Assembly (NCBI RefSeq): GCF_964204865.1
Contig: NC_135251.1
Span: 14,632,001 to 14,696,000 of the forward strand
Length of the DNA stretch: 64,000 bases
Reading direction: 5' to 3'
Source of the DNA: Styela clava
Lineage: Eukaryota; Chordata; Ascidiacea; Stolidobranchia; Styelidae
This document shows positions 24,075 to 37,523 of the stretch, piece after piece. Within the stretch, counting starts at the first letter, position 1; each line of letters starts with the position of its first letter. The position numbers and the translations under genes were made by a program. The notes under the pieces are model-generated. The model did not search any database. It saw nothing but the letters and a program-made list of their open reading frames with translations, and was not told the origin of the DNA.

Positions 24075-24260
24075 CATGTGTACCAGGTTACGGTTAAGCC
24101 ATGATTTTATTCCGATTTTCCTTATTTTAGTTCTATGACGAGTTGACTAAAACTGTGTACCGTGTGACTGAGGCTTAGTGATTATTTGTTCATAATCGTA
24201 ATAGTTCTCAATTGTCCACGTCATTTACGATGTAAATGACGAAAACCAATGAGCCCAAAG
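24075..24260 (+). mobile_element. Fragment of GTGTGTACCA MITE
   Basis: TGTGTACCAGGTTACGG and TTCCGATTTTCCTTATTTTA correspond to the left part of the copy at 6010-6241. The right terminus is not clear. Confidence 0.5.
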
Positions 24261-25366
24261 AACTGATTTTCCTGATCACAATGATCCAGTTTAAGAGCTT
24301 CGATATTACAGTATTATCTTTTATATTTTTATGAAATGCGTTCTTAACCTCGAAACAGCGTGGGTCAGGACCGTCGTAACCCGAGGACTTTGTAGTTAAT
24401 AGTTTGTAGTTAATTGAGCGAGATTTTACAAAACCTTCTAAGAATTCACACCTTTATCCTTGTCAAAATTAGCCTATCTGCGTGAATTTATGATGATCAT
24501 CGATTCAAAACAGGATCGATAGTGCAATCTATATATTTTTTCGGTTAATTACTAATCAGCGAATAATAATTTTCCGGTGGCGGCGAACACATGGCTTTAG
24601 TAAATAATATTTGATTCAAGACATCTTATATATCAGTCGTTCAGTGACGTAAACTTTATTTAAGGTATGTACGGCTATGTTCCATGCACTCCGTTTTCTG
24701 TCGTCATAACAAGCAAATAAGGCATATCGATCTATACGAAATTTTAAATTAGTTTTAAATCTTGTGTCAGTTTTATCTTTTAGCGATGCTCCATTTCGAT
24801 GAGAATATTGCAACTTGGTGTTCCGATATGCCTTTTGCTTGTAAATCAGTTATATCGCTGAAGTAGCGTTTTTACCTTATGATTTGCGAAATTCGCACGA
24901 TGAATAACGAAGTTGTGATGCTCATTTGCATCATCAATTTGGTATCAATAAAAGAATGAATAGTTAAGTTTTGCTGGCATCAGTACAAATCGCTTTCGTT
25001 ATACTGGTGATTCAAATATGTTGTGTCATGGGTCACAAAGACAGTATTCTGATACATTACTCTATACAGAGACAACTCCAAATATGTTTAGCGAAGAACA
25101 ATGAAAGGCAGGGAAGCATTTATTTACACGAGAAATGTGAAAATTAATATAACATTAATGGAAATTGCCATCGTGGCGAATAAAATATTCTAGGATAAAT
25201 GAGAGCAAATTTAAAATAATTTGATGGTCGCGTGAACACATGGCCAAATATTCGACGACGTGATTTAATATCCAAAATTTAAGTCGTTACGGTGAATTTT
25301 AAATTTAACTTGCATACAAATTTACAAATACTTGTTTATGGAACACAAGATACACGGTTTCAGTTT

Positions 25367-25370
<4 letters not shown>

Positions 25371-25403
<33 letters not shown>
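25371..25403. repeat. (TA)n microsatellite
   Basis: A continuous AT dinucleotide run of about 33 bases. Confidence 0.95.
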
Positions 25404-25407
<4 letters not shown>

Positions 25408-26240
25408 TGATTATAATCATTCAGTGGCGTCTTTTACTGAGCAGTAAGAAAAGCGTGGTGTTATATGGAAATTTTGAGACTAGTGTAGTCAGTGCAACGC
25501 ATCGGCTACATCGTTTATTTGAAATTAGAAAGATAGAAAATTTATTTACTCTGGATTTTCTTATTATAGGAAATGAACAATGATTGAAACACTTTGGGTA
25601 GGAATTAAACTTCCGCGCAGCAGGCTGTTATTACAGTAGAAAAATATTAATGAATAGAAAATTTGAAAAAGGAATTGTTTTAGGCAGTAACAGCTGTATA
25701 TCGTTTGCTGGTTGCTTTTTTGTGGTTCAAATGCACACCTGATACCTATGCTCTACGTGCATCTTCGGCGAAATAATTTTGTACCAATACAAGCAGGCCG
25801 ACTAATGCATGACGAGAGAATATCGATGTCACATGTGTTAGAACATGGATGTTTTCACGTTCCAGTGTTAGATCTATCCATGTCCCCCACCTGGCCGATA
25901 TTCCATTGTAAGATAAACAATTCCGGAAGTGATAACTTGAGCGGCTCAACTTACTCATCGCCCTCTTCTTAAGTCCGACCAAAGCATATGACGTCATGTA
26001 CATCGAAAGTATTGAAAACGAAGCACTCATTGAAGTGTTGCTGAACTCTCGATATCAGGTTAATCAGAACACCAATAACAACACCGCTAAAGTATCGGGA
26101 TTTCAAACTTATAACTAAAAAATTACTGTGTTTTGATCATATTTAGACATTTCTATTTGTAGCATATTCGAGTTATTGCCAGTATGTATTATTAAGGATT
26201 TAATTCAGTATATATTCTGTCACTTTTTATAAAAAACAAA

Positions 26241-29200
26241 ATGTCAAGTAAAATCCAAGCTACTGTAGACAGCGGTATCATCATAAAAGAAGGATTCATG
26301 GTGAAGCGGGTAAGATCATTGGTAACATTCCATATTATACGAGATTAATCAAAAATGGACCTTGGTGCAAATAAAAATAAATATACAAAACAGCTCTAAT
26401 GCGTCTGTTAATGAAGAAACAATTCTTGAAATTTTAGTTGATTCTGGTATGTAAAAAATTTCGTAAAAGATGAAAATTTAAACCATATGGCCGCTGAATG
26501 CCATCATTTCCCATATAATGTTCAATGGAAGTGAAACCAACAATCAACTCTGTTAATAAGTTAATATATTTTCTTGTCAGGGTCACGTTCGACATAATTG
26601 GAAAACTAGATGGTTCAAGTTATCGGACACATCATTGAGGTATTACAAGAGTAAAAAGGATAAAGTTCCACATGGAAGAATTGCTTTGCGAAATGCAAAA
26701 CTTTCAATATATCAGAGTGACAATAAAAGCGACAGCAATCGTGAGGTAAACCAACAGCCATATATTGGAAATACCGTGTTTTCTGTTATTGCCTCACCAT
26801 TAATATTATGATCTGTTTTCTTTAATTCTGTTCATTTTGAATTAGTCTAGAATAAGTTAAGTTTGTTCATTGTCCCACATCTCTATCTTAACCCGAAATA
26901 GACTGAATCCAAGTATAAGGCAGATCAGAATTGAGTGTAAAATTGACGGTGGGGAACTGATAGGATAGTATCGAAATTATAATTGAGATTTATATGTTAT
27001 TTTGCTAATTTGGCGTGTATGTATAAATTTTACGAAGAATTTTGTTTGAAGAATATATTATACTGAGTTATTGTAACTATGTACTCGCACCAAATATCGT
27101 AGATACGCAGTTGATCTGTCGCGCGAAGGGTAAAGAATTTTGTCTCCTAAATGAAAAATGCAAAACACTTTCCATATACTCATATCTTGGAAAAGGGCAT
27201 CACAACTCATACCAACTTCTGGTGTTCAATTGATAAATACGTTGGAAAGCTGATTTTACGACAATAATTGTTTTTTTTTAAAAACGTTTCAAGAATGTCG
27301 TAGCGAAAAGTATATGGCTCAGATAAAAATATTGGAAATTTGATAACATAGTTTCAGAAATGATTTTTCTCCGTTTTGCTCATATGTACAAGAATAACAT
27401 CCCAAAATGCACGTGAAACAAAATTAAATTATGGTATATATATGACATAACATGTTGTAAATAGAATTGATCTATTTGTAGCTTGGATACATGAAATACA
27501 GTTAAATTGCATAATAGATATGTAAGATAGTCAGTAATACATAAACAATTGTAGGTATATATGCGGCTATGATCGTCACATAATAGCACAATATTATAAA
27601 TTATCTTTCAATTTAAATACTAGATAAAAGAAAGTACATGCGTGGTCAGTATGTGCTTGTTCAAAGCTTCTTAAACAGGTGTCACGCCATAAAATTATTT
27701 ATTTTATTGCGTTCATATTTGTTGCGATATTGCTACAAATTCATGCAACTCCGTTTTTCCATTCCCATAGTTTGTCATGCAAATACAAACAAGCGATGGA
27801 ATTGAATATCCGATCCAAGCTCCATCGAACTCCGAAATGAGAGCATGGATGGAAAGTATAGGTGACGTAATTGAACACATGCAATTAGAAAGTGAAGTAA
27901 GTATAGCAGTGAAGGCTGCTTTTGACAAATATGCAATTTGTGCCTCAATCTATATAACTATACCCAAGTCTAATTTTATATGTCAGAGTCGATAACATTA
28001 AAATATCATTAATTTTATATGTTACGCCTATACACAAGAATATATGTTTTTTGGTTACTGGTGATAAACAAGACGGTGATTCTGATTGCATGTTGCTTGC
28101 TGTTTTATATGTACATATTATCATACTTCAAAAACGTTATTAAGTAATTTGATTGAAATAATTTGAGTTAATGCAATGAACACTCTGGAAGCATTTTTTA
28201 CAACCTGATTACGTCATCGGACGTGCTACCATCACATCAGAAAATAAGTTTAAAATTGAGTTGTTGAAAAAATATCCCATTAGTATTATAGGATAGCTCA
28301 TTCCTAATTCCAAGTCTTTCAAAAAAAAAAAACGCAACTCACACTATAGTGTACATTTTTTGTGTGCTGACTCGTATATTTTCATTTCTGCAGTCAAAAT
28401 ATTTATCAAGTTCTTACGGCCATGAGAATAATTCCAGAGAACTGTCCACTTCTGAAATATTGGGAAGTTATGTCGATGCATACGGAGGAATCAAACGAGA
28501 AACAAGGACAATAAAGGGAGTTAAACGTTCAGATGGATTTTCAGGTAAGAAAAGTTGTACATTTGAAAATATTGGTCATTGGATCGTGAGTGTAATTCAG
28601 CCAAACGAGCCTCTCAACATTGTTCACTTGCAAAATTGTAAAAATGCAAAACTAAGTTAGTAAGTTTACGATATCGAAAATCCACAAGCACAGCAAACTT
28701 GATCACTATATATCGTGTGTCCACATCAGTAACCGTTTTCCAACCTATAAATTTTAGGACTTGGACTCAGAGTATGGATGGAACATACAATGGGATTACT
28801 GGATTCCGAAGCTGAAATAACTGTTTCAGGTTTACAAAGAGTTGGATTGCTGGAACTGCTAGACGGGGATACAGGAACTGACCCATTTGCGGAATCGAAA
28901 TATTATATTCTGGTATGATCTTCATTTTCAAAATTTTGTCTTTTTCATACAATCTATATTATGCAATACGATGTTTATTCATCCTTAGCTCAGTGATGAG
29001 GACTCACTAAAAGTCATGGCCGGGGCAAATAAATCCGCTTCTGAAACATCTGAATCAGACAGAAAAAGTCAAGCAGAAGACGTTTTTCTTCCACCTGAAA
29101 TTCCCAGTGATGCTCTCTCCCCAACCGCCATTTTACCAGCAGACATGCCTCCGGGAGAAATAGTGAAACGAGGAGTTTTGTTTAAAAAGGTAATATAACT

Positions 29201-30811
29201 TAAAATAGCGTTGTATGAAATAAAACGTGCTGTTTCAAATCAGTTCAATTCATAATAACTGTTTTTCTTTGTCAACATTCGGTGCAACAATATAATTTAA
29301 TACAATTTCTGTATTATTTTTTTTGAATATACGATTTTTCTAACAAAACCAAATTTGAAATTGTCAACATTCAAATTTTTCATTTCAAAAACTACACATA
29401 TGAAAAAAACATATGATAATAATCTGTAATATTTTCGTTACTTAAAAATTTTTAACACAAAATATTACAAATTTTCACACGCATCCATAAAAGGAAATAC
29501 TTGCTGAAGTTTCATTTCTGAAAAAATTGGGACGAATGGTGTTGGTATGTATCTACGAGACACACGATATGATAAATAAAAATATTTATACCCGTATGTA
29601 TGTTATTAATTATTAATATTGCTTAATTTTTGCGCCTTCCACATTTTAATCAAGGAAGTAATAGTATAACCATACGGTGCTGTTTTCCGTCTTTGGATTA
29701 TGCAAGAGTCGTATTCTGCATGGTATCGATGACCGAATAAGGAGCATGTAATACAAATGGATATATTCATTGCCAGTTACGTTTGTCTATTGGCACGGAA
29801 TTTCCCATGTGACAATTTATTATTGAGTCAATCGCGTTTATTTATGTCTGTGTATCTAACCTAAATGCATAATATGCTGTCGATTTCATATTTGTTTTCT
29901 TTTTATTTACCTTTCACATCGTGGTAATTGGGTGCACGTTATATTAAAGTGTAAACAATTTAATATGTACGTGCAATGAATTTTTTCACTACGTCGATAT
30001 CATAAAATTAACATTGACCTAGAGAATCACTTTTGTTTTTCACGCTAACCTTCTTGGTTTATGGCGAAAATAGAATATAACTTAGATTTGGTAATGCGTT
30101 TCGAACCATTAAGTACGTAAGAAGCAAAGCTAGGATATATTACTATGACAAATCATGAAACCAAATAACGCATTCCTTAGTCGAACTCAAGTCCGGAAGT
30201 AACGCGGTGTGATTCAAGCGCAGGTGATGCTGTAGGAAAACCACCAGTGTAGCAGAGAAAAACCCTGTTGGACCTTTACATTGACGGTAATATGAGTGTG
30301 ATTGCATCACTCATTTGTAATAGTATTCTTTACATGTTTCATAACAGGGACACGTTGTTCCAAATTGGAAAGCACGATGTTTCGTTCTGCAGAGGTTTCC
30401 TGCAACATTATCATACTTCGATCCATCTAAGAAGAATCCCAAAGTATTGAATAGTCTATCGCTTCATGGTGCTTCGGTTTTTACAGTAGGGAAAATGGCG
30501 GCTCAAGCAGGTAACAGTGTTCTCATATTATCTCGGTTTATGTGCAAATCTTACCCTTTACAAAATGTTGAATTAATTGAAAAGTTACCTTTATATATTG
30601 CATTATGTTTAATCCGTGTACAGCTCTTCGGATGAGACATCCACCCGATCATCTTTTTTGTGTGAAGATAGCAGTTGGAACACTTTATATCATCATGGCT
30701 TCTTCGGACGACGAAAGAGATGAATGGATAAGAGCAATAAAACCGATGTGTCGAAAAATCAATAGTCGAGGCAACACAATGTCCTCCTCGACCAGTTCTC
30801 AGTCCGGTTGA
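26241..30811 (+). CDS. PLEK: Pleckstrin-like protein (PH-DEP-PH)
   Basis: Eight exons splice in frame: 26241-26309, 26581-26745, 27771-27896, 28394-28544, 28758-28912, 28989-29189, 30348-30510 and 30624-30811, giving 405 residues (human PLEK 350). PH1 (about 15-118) starts KEGFMVKRGHVRHNWKTRWF and ends with the helix MRAWMESIGDVI. A short DEP-like segment (about 168-225: FSGLGLRVWMEH, GLQRVGLLELL) follows, then a Ser/Glu/Pro linker. PH2 (about 280-390: KRGVLFKKGHVVPNWKARCF) has its tryptophan helix RDEWIRAIKPM, then a Ser-rich tail. Pleckstrins bind phosphoinositides and act downstream of PKC. The DEP domain looks shortened at its N-terminal half. Whether this is PLEK or PLEK2 is not resolved. 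Confidence 0.92.
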
Positions 30812-32097
30812 TGTGAAAAATTTATTTGCCCTTAGCAGTAGTTCGTTGTGTATCCTGCAGCGAATATGACTTATATATATTATTTATTTGAAAGAAAGCG
30901 GGTGCGAATGGACCCTCTCTTGGAAAACTGCAATAATTATCAAAAGCTTCTATTGAGGATAAAGCAAACGAAACATTCAATTTGCATATCAAAAAATTAA
31001 TTGTAATAAATTTCTCAATGTAACAAAATTTTCAAATAATGTATTTATTATATATATATTACATCCTCAATCAAGACAAAACATCGATTTTTTCCAAAAT
31101 TATTATTAATTTTGTTCGTATCTTGGCTGATATTTTGAACGTATAAAATTGGTGTTTCCGTTTTGTGAATTGCGCATCAGAACAATCATAGGAAATAGAT
31201 ATACAATATAGAGTCTCATACAATATTGAGCATATTGTTATTCTGTTGACTTACAAACATTCTGTCGGCCTGGAAATATAAACAATTGCAGAAATTTGGA
31301 TATCCTGATGACCAGTATGTCAGTACGCGGATTCCAACTTTTTTCGATACGCTCCTCCTTTTGCCTATTTTGGATCATTTTACTATCTTTCTCTGTCTCG
31401 GACTTTTCTATTTCGCGATTTGTTCGCATATCTCAAGGATCATGAGCTAGTACTACGAACAACTCCCTGCCTGGCTTTTGCACGATTTGAATACTCGATA
31501 ATGTGTGCATAAATATGATTACAAAATACTTGGACAATACTAAGATAGGATAGGATTTTCAATCAGTTATTAGTAAAAATACATCAAATAGAAAATATCA
31601 TGTCTCCATTTCCTCCCCCAAAACAACAAAATTCCCCTTGCGAAACGCTGGTTTGAAGAATGAACTCGATCAGGTTCTGTGTATATTCATATATGCTTCC
31701 GACACTCGATAAGCAACGAGATTGGTGGACTTCCATATGACACAGAAAGTCGATGACGTACATTGGAAAACCACAATCATGTATCCTGTTTCCATTATGC
31801 AAGGTATGGTTAAAAAATTAACTATCCGTCCTAGATACCTAAACGTAATCGCGAAGTAAACTGTAATCCACAAGAGGCCAAAAAACTAGAAAAAAAAAAC
31901 AGTCTCTTCCACCAATTGTTACATTAACTCGTTACAGCTTCTTACTAAATATCTAGGCCGCGAGACGAGGCCGTTTATCTTTCAGTTTCGTAGCGCACAA
32001 AAGGGACTACCTGAAAATAATTTTAAAATGTTCCTTAGAAATTTAGTAACAAATAATACTTTGTTCCCATTTCCAAAAGTTGCACGTTTTTTTTTGA
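29393..32097 (+). repeat. Segment duplicated in inverse orientation at 44240-47065
   Basis: Starting in intron 6 (TACACATATGAAAAAAACATAT) and running through exons 7 and 8 and the 3' flank, this sequence reappears as reverse complement at 47065-44240. The last 165 bp (31930-32097, TCTTACTAAATATCTAGGCC onward) match the inner end of the large element's arms, so this locus carries a remnant of that element. Confidence 0.88.
31005..31010 (+). terminator. poly(A) signal AATAAA of the pleckstrin-like gene
   Basis: A canonical hexamer lies about 195 bases after the TGA. It precedes the AT-rich 3' flank that is also present in the inverted copy. Confidence 0.5.
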
Positions 32098-33672
32098 TGA
32101 CGTAACAATTAAAATGTGATCAGCTGTTGGCAGTTGGATGAATCTCAGTTTGTACTGCCCGCTCTCGCGTTGAATTAATAACTACTTTGCTAACGTTGTA
32201 TTTGAAATTTTCTTGCGGAAGTTGTCACAACTGTCAAACGAATAAATTCTAATAACTACGCAGGAAGTCGATGCCGACAATGGGCTATTGAATGTGATTT
32301 ACTGCACGAATTCCACTTGCACTGCCGGTTCAGCTTTTGGCGCCTCTGCCATATATATATGTTACTCACCATTGTGTCTATAAAAGGTACCAAAAACAAA
32401 ACGTCAAAACATCATAAAATATTACGGAAGCTTGTCACAACTGTCAAACGAATAAATTCTAATAACTACGCAGGAAGTCGATGCCGACAATGGGCTATTG
32501 AATGTGATTTACTGCACGAATCCAACTTCCAATGCCGGCTTCAGCTTCCGACGCCCCTGCTTTATGTTACTTATTATTGTGTCTACGGAAAGCGCTAAAA
32601 AACAAAATGTAAAAATATTAAAACCCCTCTCTCTGAACAATAAAGATATCGCAACATAGTCACGAGTATATCCAGGTTTTTCAGTTCAACAGAGAAACTT
32701 TTACATCGAAATGATCCACACGCATAGATTGGAACAGTTAATGTTTTGAGGAAATGACATAAAAGAAAAAGTTTATTCAGGCTTACCATCTCGTATATAT
32801 ATATATATATGAAACAAAAACCGGTTCAGTGCGTTCGTAGGCTTAGTGATACTGGTACATGACTGGAAACGTGCACTTTCTTTTCGACATTTTGAATAAC
32901 CTAACGATAGTAAAGCTAACGCGAGATGTTAAAATGATGTATCAAATATACAACAATTATGACAAAACAATATAGTAGTCCCTCTGCCTCTCTTGTGGAA
33001 CTAGTGGAGATAAATTGAATGGTTCCATTGCCATAAAAATATTTGTATTGATAGTTAACAAAAGAAAACATTTATGACTGCCATACTGTATATTATATAT
33101 TAATGGGACATTTAAGTCTACCGGGTGGGACGACCGGGCAGCTTGTTGAAATCGAGACTTTCCCAGCTAAATCGGGACGTATGATCAACCTCTTCGGGGG
33201 TAATAGATGTTCAACGAAACATTATGCGGAGCACAGATTAAATTATTGCGCAGTCGGGTTAGAGTTGTAATCTGGAATATAAATCGAAAATATCAGTTCC
33301 GACCATTCCCAATCTTGAAAGATTATTCATTGGAAGTAGCCCAACAGTCAAACTGTCTGAAATAACTGCGATATTTAAAAATTAATTGTCGTATCTAGTT
33401 AAATTGCACGTAACTCAGAATTCTGAATTATATTACTCTATACCTTTGAGCCGAATTGGTTATTTTTGATGCGGAATTACTTCCTTTTAGTAGCTTGTCA
33501 AATAGTACTGGTAGAATTTAGTTTCGATGTATATTTCTATGATAGTAGGTATAGATTTATTAAAACTTTGGTAATTCCTTTGTATTGATCACTTGGCATA
33601 ACACTTTTTGAATATTACCAGATTTTTTTTTCTATTTCATTGAGATTGTAGTTAATACAAAAGCTGCAGAAA
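32098..33672. other. Upstream region of the secreted-peptide gene, repeat-rich
   Basis: It contains a roughly 210-bp unit in two tandem copies (32214-32423 and 32424-32620; marker GTCGATGCCGACAATGGGCT), then a block at 32640-32950. Both recur near 40.0-40.7 kb in swapped order. A TA-rich tract lies near 32795. The remaining 700 bp before the next gene shows no recognised feature. Confidence 0.6.
32214..32620 (+). repeat. 210-bp unit, two tandem copies
   Basis: Both copies contain TGTCACAACTGTCAAACGAA and GGAAGTCGATGCCGACAATG and diverge modestly. A third copy, with a partial fourth, is at 40465-40735. Confidence 0.85.
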
Positions 33673-35290
33673 ATGAGGATTACACCTGTTGTGCTTCTTT
33701 ATTGCTGCATAATAGCAAGTAAGTTGTATGTCATATTATCTATTGCATTTCAGTTGGAACAAATCAAACTTTTTTAATTGTTGTTTTGTTACTTTTCTAT
33801 GGAATGCAATATGAATAAAACATTTCAGATGCTCTACAGTTTGAAGAATTTGACTACAAGAAAGATTTTGATGAAAATCTCGAGAAAGAATATCTTCGAA
33901 ATTTTCTGGATGAAAAAAATATTGAAGCGGAGATTGACACCGATTTTGAAGACGACGCAGACTTTGAACCAGACTTTTCTGAAGCCATATTCGAGGATGA
34001 TTTTGAGCATGATTATGAAAAAAAACTGACGGTTTGTACAACATAATATATAGCCTCAAAGACAGCACCCCCAATTCATGACTATATTTTCCGAAAATAC
34101 CAATTTGTGAAATTTTCTGTTGCATGGAAGTGCTCCAAATTCTATGCACAATTTCACGAAGTTATGCGATTATTTGTTTGTTAGCCCTACTAAGCGGAAA
34201 AGCATAGAGTACATTCTGAAGTTTTCCTTTATTTCAAGCTTCGATTTTTAAAATATTAAGAAATATAATATATCTTAAATTAAAATTGTACTTTTTAATC
34301 ACATTGGTCACACGTTTTTTTTAGAAACGGAATCTTGCTTTTTGTAAAAAGTTCAAGTTATGTGAGAAAGACGGAAATGGGTTCAAAATTGGATGTGCTG
34401 GGTTTAAGAATAATTATAAGCACAGAAAAAATTCATTCCGTGGTGTCTGGAGTAAGTTTAAGTACAAATTTCAAATAAACATTGTCTGCAGGTTATTGAA
34501 AATTATTAAAATTAGCGAGATCCAATTTTCGCTTGCAACCATTTTAAACGATGAAAAGTGAGAAGTGTGCTTTAGATATATCGTTGAACAGTACAGTTAT
34601 ATCCAAATGATATAATTAGGTCTACTGGACGAGCCAAATTGCGAACGGTCAGATTGAATACTATTATAGTAACACAAGTTCAATAAACGGCAACAGTTCA
34701 GCCCAATAACATTGTCTGTATATCCTCTATGTGTTTGTACTTTGTAAGTCCATAACCGGAAAGATTCCCTTTCTTTCATAAATAGCATACAGCTATAATC
34801 AGTTTCTCGCTGCCTAGATTGCAATGAATGTGCTAAACGCCTCATAATAAATTAAATTATATTGAAACAACTATAAATATTCTAGATTGTTGAAAATTGA
34901 GTTTTCCACTTTTCCGTCACTTTTTGAAATATTTTGAAAAATTAAAGTTAATCCATTTCAAGGCTTTTTTTATCAGCTTAATCGCAAATTCCAATATTTC
35001 GCATTGCTTCTCATCCGTTTTTTTTTTCTTACTTGTTTTATTCAAAGTGCCAATAACCTTTCTACGTCCTGGTAACGAGAAAAATCTGAAAATCAAAACC
35101 AATACTTGATATTTATAGATGTTATTTATCGGTGAAAAATTATTGTTGACGCGGTGGTCACTGATGTATACCAGAAGTATAAAATTTACAACTTTTTTGT
35201 ACAGAGAGAAGAGCTGGAAGGTGGTGCGTCAATTGCCAAGAGATGTGCAAAGGGGTTACAAGGGGTCCTCATTTACTTCTTGATTACTGA
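33673..35290 (+). CDS. Secreted cysteine-rich basic peptide with acidic propiece (candidate antimicrobial peptide precursor)
   Basis: Four exons join in frame: 33673-33718, 33829-34031, 34325-34451 and 35205-35290, giving 153 residues. Exon 1 is a signal peptide (MRITPVVLLYCCIIA). Exon 2 is strongly acidic, about 27 Asp/Glu against 7 Lys/Arg in 68 residues. Exon 3 opens with the dibasic pair KR, then a basic stretch with cysteines (AFCKKFKLCEKDG, KIGCAGF), 12 Lys/Arg against 2 acidic. Exon 4 adds RRAGRWCVNCQEMCKG, bringing the mature part to six cysteines. This signal, anionic pro, dibasic, cationic Cys-rich order is what many host-defence peptides show. No known family was recognised and function is inference. 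The exon-4 frame is the least certain part. Confidence 0.6.
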
Positions 35291-37155
35291 TTAAAACAAA
35301 TTTGCTTACGAAATTCAATGTTCAATGTTTGTAACTGGAAGAGAAAGATAATATAAAAACAGATTTAAACTTGATGTTTTTTTTTTTAATTTTCATTTCC
35401 AGCCAAAAACTGATCAGTGAAATTGTGTGCTTGAATAGAATAAAAAAAATTCTCCAATATTAGATAAAAACTCATGCTGAATTAATTTACCAGCAACGTG
35501 CAACCGAGATTCTGGTCATCATGACATCATTCACAAAGAAGATATGTTCCAAAGCATTATTTGATTAACTAGAAGTATTATCACTACTCTTGCGTGTTTA
35601 AAAACTTTATAGAAAAAGTCGTTTTGACTATTTACCCCACCTTATACCTTTTTTTTAATTGAGTATCTTGTATATCGAGAAGTGGAACTATAATAAGTCA
35701 GTAATTAGACTTATTTTGTTTATGATTATTTACTCATTTTAAACTTCTGAAAAACGCGGTCATTTAATCTACAAAGTCATTGATGTTTATTCAATTGATA
35801 ATCCTATTTTTAGCAGTAAGCTGATATTCCTAAATTGTTGGAATCGGAAGAATAGATTGTAATGGCCCCCAAAAGTCATTCCCTTGAATTTAATCATCTT
35901 TTGAAGCTGTAGAAGAAGTAACAAATGCGATGGTATTCCAACACTCAAAATATTAACTCTTCTCAATCTATGAGTTTTCTGCTGAACTTTCGTTTTCTTC
36001 TGAACTCATAGGAAGTTTATGATTTAACATGTTAATATATAAACAAGAATAAATTTGTGATCATAGTAAGATTTGAAATGATTTTTATTGATTGATTATA
36101 TGTGCTTTAGGTGTGAGCTATATCGACGTACTCTGTGGTCTAACGGCAAAACCAGAATTGGTAGAATTTTTCTAAAGCAATGGTTGGCAAACATTGTGTA
36201 CTACCGGGCAAAATATACAATTTTCAGATAGCGTGCCAGCCAAATTCGTTTCCGCCACCAAACAATCGCTGCATTGAAGTTTAAATTATGGCGCGATCGC
36301 AACTCTGTGTTAAACGTCTGTCCCAATAAAACGTGTATGCGACAGTGTTTTATTTACTATTACAGACAAGACTTTGTACTTTCCTCAAATGTGAGGCGGA
36401 AATAATTGAAATCAGCTCCTTTGTTTTTGAGTTGCAATTTAAGTTTTGAGTAAATGGTTTCATTCGTTCGCGGGCTGCATTTTCAACAAAGTACTTTTCG
36501 TTCCGTACCCTCCGGTATCAATTTAAAAACGTGCTCGGAGTTTTTTATGTAGCGTCGTAAACAGACGTCACGCTTGACAAATTGAAACCGTGGTTCCATG
36601 AAAAATAAAAATGTAGCGAAATTTTGGATTAAATATCAGATCTCGTAAGATTCATAGAAAATTTAGGAACAAATTAAAGCGATAGCTCTCTAGCAAAAAA
36701 TACAATCTTTAGTCACTAAAAACTGCAAAGCAATTGATCCAGCAGTTAATGAGAAAAGTGATCTTTTTCACAACAATAAGAAGAATAAAGGAACTACTAG
36801 CAAGGAGATCAACAACAACAAAATAACACAACGATGCATAGGTCAATTCGTATCTAATAATAACAAGAGAGCGATTATCAAATATATACATGAGAACGAA
36901 ATGGTCTGGGTATGCAATCTGTCACAGTGGCCTTGCGGTACCGTATCGGATCTGCGCACGGCACCGCACAAAAAAAGAATTCAATCGAGGCTCCAAAAAT
37001 GTTTGAAAAATAAGAAATAATGATCTTTTAGCGAAATATACAATTATACAATCTTAAACCACTGAAAATTTCGAAAAAATTGGTCGGGTGCAAATATATA
37101 TACCTATATGCAAAGATATTGGAACCTCATTTCCAGAGTTATTCTACCATCTAAT
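34835..37155 (+). repeat. Tandem duplication, unit 1 (contains terminal exon 4)
   Basis: The unit starts ACGCCTCATAATAAATTAA inside intron 3 of the peptide gene and ends TTCCAGAGTTATTCTACCAT. It is collinear with 37156-39643, with scattered substitutions and small indels throughout. Apart from exon 4 no gene is seen inside. Confidence 0.9.
35439..35444 (+). terminator. poly(A) signal AATAAA after exon 4 of the secreted-peptide gene
   Basis: A canonical hexamer lies about 150 bases after the TGA. The equivalent AATAAA is retained in the tandem copy at 37747-37752. Confidence 0.5.
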
Positions 37156-37523
37156 TTAACGCCTCATAATAAATTAACTTATATTAAAACAACTATAAAT
37201 ATTCTAGATTGTTGAAAATTGAGTTTTCAACTTTTCCGTCACTTTTTGAAATATTGAACAAATTAAAATTTAATCCAATCCCAGGCTCTTTTAATCAACT
37301 CAATCGCAAATGCTAATACTTCGTATTGCTTCTCATTCGTTTTTTTTTTACTTGTTTCATTCAAAGTTCCAATGACGTTTCTACGTCCCAACGACGAGAA
37401 ATATCTGAAAATCAAAACCAATGCGTGAAATTTATAGATGCTATCTATCGGTTGTTAATTATTGTCAACGCGTTGATCACTGATGTATACCAGAGGTTTA
37501 AAATTTACAACCTTTTTGTACAG

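Larger units (their letters stand above)
23867..26240. other. Intergenic region upstream of the pleckstrin-like gene
   Basis: AT-rich and without a recognised gene. It holds a fragment of the GTGTGTACCA MITE (24075-24260) and a (TA)n microsatellite (25371-25403). The frames at 25712-25972 (+) and 25746-26030 (-) overlap and show no family motif. The promoter of the pleckstrin-like gene should lie in the last few hundred bases. Confidence 0.4.
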
